Below, piece after piece: positions 22,286 through 23,592 of a stretch of DNA of 23,592 nt. Position 1 is the first letter of the stretch. Every line of letters begins with the position of its first letter. Made by a program: the position numbers and the translations under genes. Source of the DNA: Proteobacteria bacterium UBA6920 (GTDB lineage Bacteria > Pseudomonadota > Gammaproteobacteria > SG8-11). The stretch covers positions 1-23,592 of the forward strand of contig DKAS01000247.1 of assembly GCA_002448875.1 (NCBI GenBank). The letters are read 5' to 3'. The notes below the pieces were generated by a model. The model was not told the DNA's origin, ran no database searches, and saw only the letters and a program-made list of their open reading frames with translations.

Positions 22286-23389
22286 ATGAAGTTTTCCATA
22301 CAGAGAGAAGAAATCCTCAAACCGTTGCAGATCATCAGTGGTGTGGTGGAAAGAAAACAAACCATGCCTATTTTGTCGAACATTCTGTTGGAACTTAACG
22401 GTGGCGAAGTCACTATGACCGCGACCGATCTGGAAGTGGAATTAGTAACCCGCTTCAAACTGGAAGACAGTCAGCAGAATGGGCGAACCACCGTCCCGGC
22501 GAGAAAATTTTCCGACATTTGTAAAACCCTGCCGGAAAGTGCCAGCCTGGAATTTCAATTGGACGGCGAGCGGGCCAAAATCAAGTCCGGTCGCAGCCGG
22601 TTCACCCTGTCGACACTCCCAGCCGACGATTACCCCGCGATCAAGAGCAGTGACAAAGTCGCTGAGGCTTCGCTGACCGAAAAAGAACTTAAGCGCGTCA
22701 TTCAGAAAACACAGTTTTCCATGGCCCTTCAGGACGTACGTTACTATATCAACGGCCTGCTGTTGGAAGTCACGCGGGATCGTCTGTGCGCCGTCGCCAC
22801 CGATGGGCATCGTATGTCCATGTGTGAAATCGGCGCTGACGTGGCCGTGGATGACAAGCTGCAGTTTATCGTGCCGCGCAAGGCCATCCAGGAACTGAGC
22901 CGATTGCTGAAGGAAACGGATGATAACGTCCGATTGAAATTCAGCACCAATCACCTGCGTGTAGAACTGGGGGACATCCAGTTCACCACCAAACTGATCG
23001 ACGGCAAGTTTCCCGATTACGAGCGCGTTATCCCACAACATATTCCCAATCGTCTGCAAGCCAGAACGGAAGATCTGAAGCAGGCGATGGTGCGCACGTC
23101 GATTTTGTCCAATGAAAAATACCGTGGTATCCGCATCGTGCTGACGCCGGGAAATCTGCAGGCCATCGCCCATAACCCGGAGATGGAAGAGGCCGAGGAA
23201 AGCGTCAATGTCCAGTACAATGGAGACAACCTGGAAATCGGCTTCAATGTCAGTTACATCGTGGACGCTTTGACGGCCATCGAAACCGAGGATGTGGAAC
23301 TGTGTTTCGGTGATGCCAACAGCAGCTGCCTGATTCTGCCCCAGGGCGCGTCGGACTATAAATATGTCATCATGCCCATGCGCTTGTAG
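22286..23389 (+). CDS. dnaN: DNA polymerase III beta subunit (sliding clamp)
   Basis: A 367-residue protein (366 in E. coli) that forms the ring-shaped dimer holding polymerase III and other clamp-binding proteins on DNA. It has the N-terminus MKFSIQREEILKPLQIISGVV, the TMPILSN motif, TATDLEVE, LPADDYPAI and ATDGHRMS of the middle domain, and the C-terminal PMRL hydrophobic-pocket edge. The start ATG 22286 follows AAGGCG within GGGCAAGGCG. It is 235 bases after dnaA and 40 bases before recF. Confidence 0.98.
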   Translation: MKFSIQREEILKPLQIISGVVERKQTMPILSNILLELNGGEVTMTATDLEVELVTRFKLEDSQQNGRTTVPARKFSDICKTLPESASLEFQLDGERAKIKSGRSRFTLSTLPADDYPAIKSSDKVAEASLTEKELKRVIQKTQFSMALQDVRYYINGLLLEVTRDRLCAVATDGHRMSMCEIGADVAVDDKLQFIVPRKAIQELSRLLKETDDNVRLKFSTNHLRVELGDIQFTTKLIDGKFPDYERVIPQHIPNRLQARTEDLKQAMVRTSILSNEKYRGIRIVLTPGNLQAIAHNPEMEEAEESVNVQYNGDNLEIGFNVSYIVDALTAIETEDVELCFGDANSSCLILPQGASDYKYVIMPMRL

Positions 23390-23429
23390 TATCGAGGTTC
23401 ATGGAGATCGGTAGATACCACGTGATACC

Positions 23430-23592
23430 ATGCCGCACCCAACGGGGCTGACTCGCCTCGAAATTCATAATCTTCGTAACATCACCCATGCCGAACTCAC
23501 CGCCCTTGGGGCGGTGAACATCATCCTCGGGCCGAACGGCAGCGGTAAAACAACCTTTATCCGTATGTTGTGCGGTCTGCTGCGGCCTGATT
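23430..23592 (+). CDS. recF: RecF N-terminus, cut by the window edge; abrupt ABC-like tail
   Basis: ATG 23430 opens a frame to the last base (54 codons). Residues about 7-41 ([21 protein letters not shown], then [13 protein letters not shown]) are the RecF N-terminus with Walker A GPNGSGKT. RecF binds gapped DNA with RecO/RecR to load RecA, and it is expected after dnaN. After Walker A the reading becomes [13 protein letters not shown], which resembles an ABC transporter nucleotide-binding domain rather than the RecF sequence (usually S-x-LEAI). The most likely cause is a misjoin at this edge. The ribosome site is weak. Confidence 0.6.
   Translation, partial: MPHPTGLTRLEIHNLRNITHAELTALGAVNIILGPNGSGKTTFIRMLCGLLRPD

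Noticed and set aside
1..23592. CRISPR arrays, tRNA genes, insertion sequences and phage genes
   Set aside because: No regularly spaced repeats, cloverleaf with CCA-proximal TTC arm, transposase motif or integrase gene was seen.

Overview
The window looks like the replication-origin neighbourhood of a GC-rich gammaproteobacterium chromosome. The dnaA, dnaN and recF start point to the origin. The run plsC-gmhB-glyS-glyQ is, from general knowledge, also found beside the origin in Pseudomonas. LptD, SurA and the heptose phosphatase GmhB indicate a Gram-negative with lipopolysaccharide. The start of a napA gene suggests nitrate respiration or redox balancing. The species cannot be fixed from the sequence alone; a Chromatiales or Pseudomonas-like lineage is a guess.

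Layout. (1) 1-2400: the Tat-targeted N-terminus of NapA runs off the left edge on the minus strand. A 421-base intergenic region with a perfect 9-1-9 Fur-like palindrome separates it from a secreted 155-residue protein of unknown function. A cold-shock protein with a clear terminator and a small orphan gene follow. (2) 2509-6899, minus strand: glyQ, glyS, gmhB and plsC. (3) 7103-10673, plus strand: a tight three-gene unit encoding a GCS2-type carboxylate-amine ligase, an M14 aspartoacylase/desuccinylase-like amidohydrolase and a GT-B glycosyltransferase. I do not recognise this trio as a described pathway, and it is the most promising candidate for an undescribed system. (4) 10788-20483, minus strand: one nearly continuous set, rpmH-rnpA-yidD-yidC-mnmE-lptD-surA-pdxA-rsmA plus a 115-residue orphan in the place where apaG often sits. 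It joins the usual origin-proximal genes to the outer-membrane assembly and rRNA-methylation cluster. (5) 20680-23592, plus strand: dnaA, a 235-base dnaA-dnaN spacer with DnaA boxes, repeats and an AT-rich inverted repeat (probable oriC), dnaN, and a recF start whose reading turns ABC-transporter-like after Walker A at the very end.

How the parts work together. dnaA/dnaN/recF handle initiation, the sliding clamp and repair. rpmH/rnpA/yidD/yidC/mnmE handle the ribosome, tRNA maturation and modification, and membrane-protein insertion. lptD/surA deliver LPS and fold outer-membrane proteins, while gmhB makes the LPS heptose precursor and plsC makes phosphatidic acid. Two genes were found by reading the sequence directly: rpmH (44 residues) and the edge-truncated napA. 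Several starts were moved: rnpA to a GTG inside the rpmH end, gmhB to a GTG, surA and glyQ to internal ATGs, yidD to a 76-residue form.
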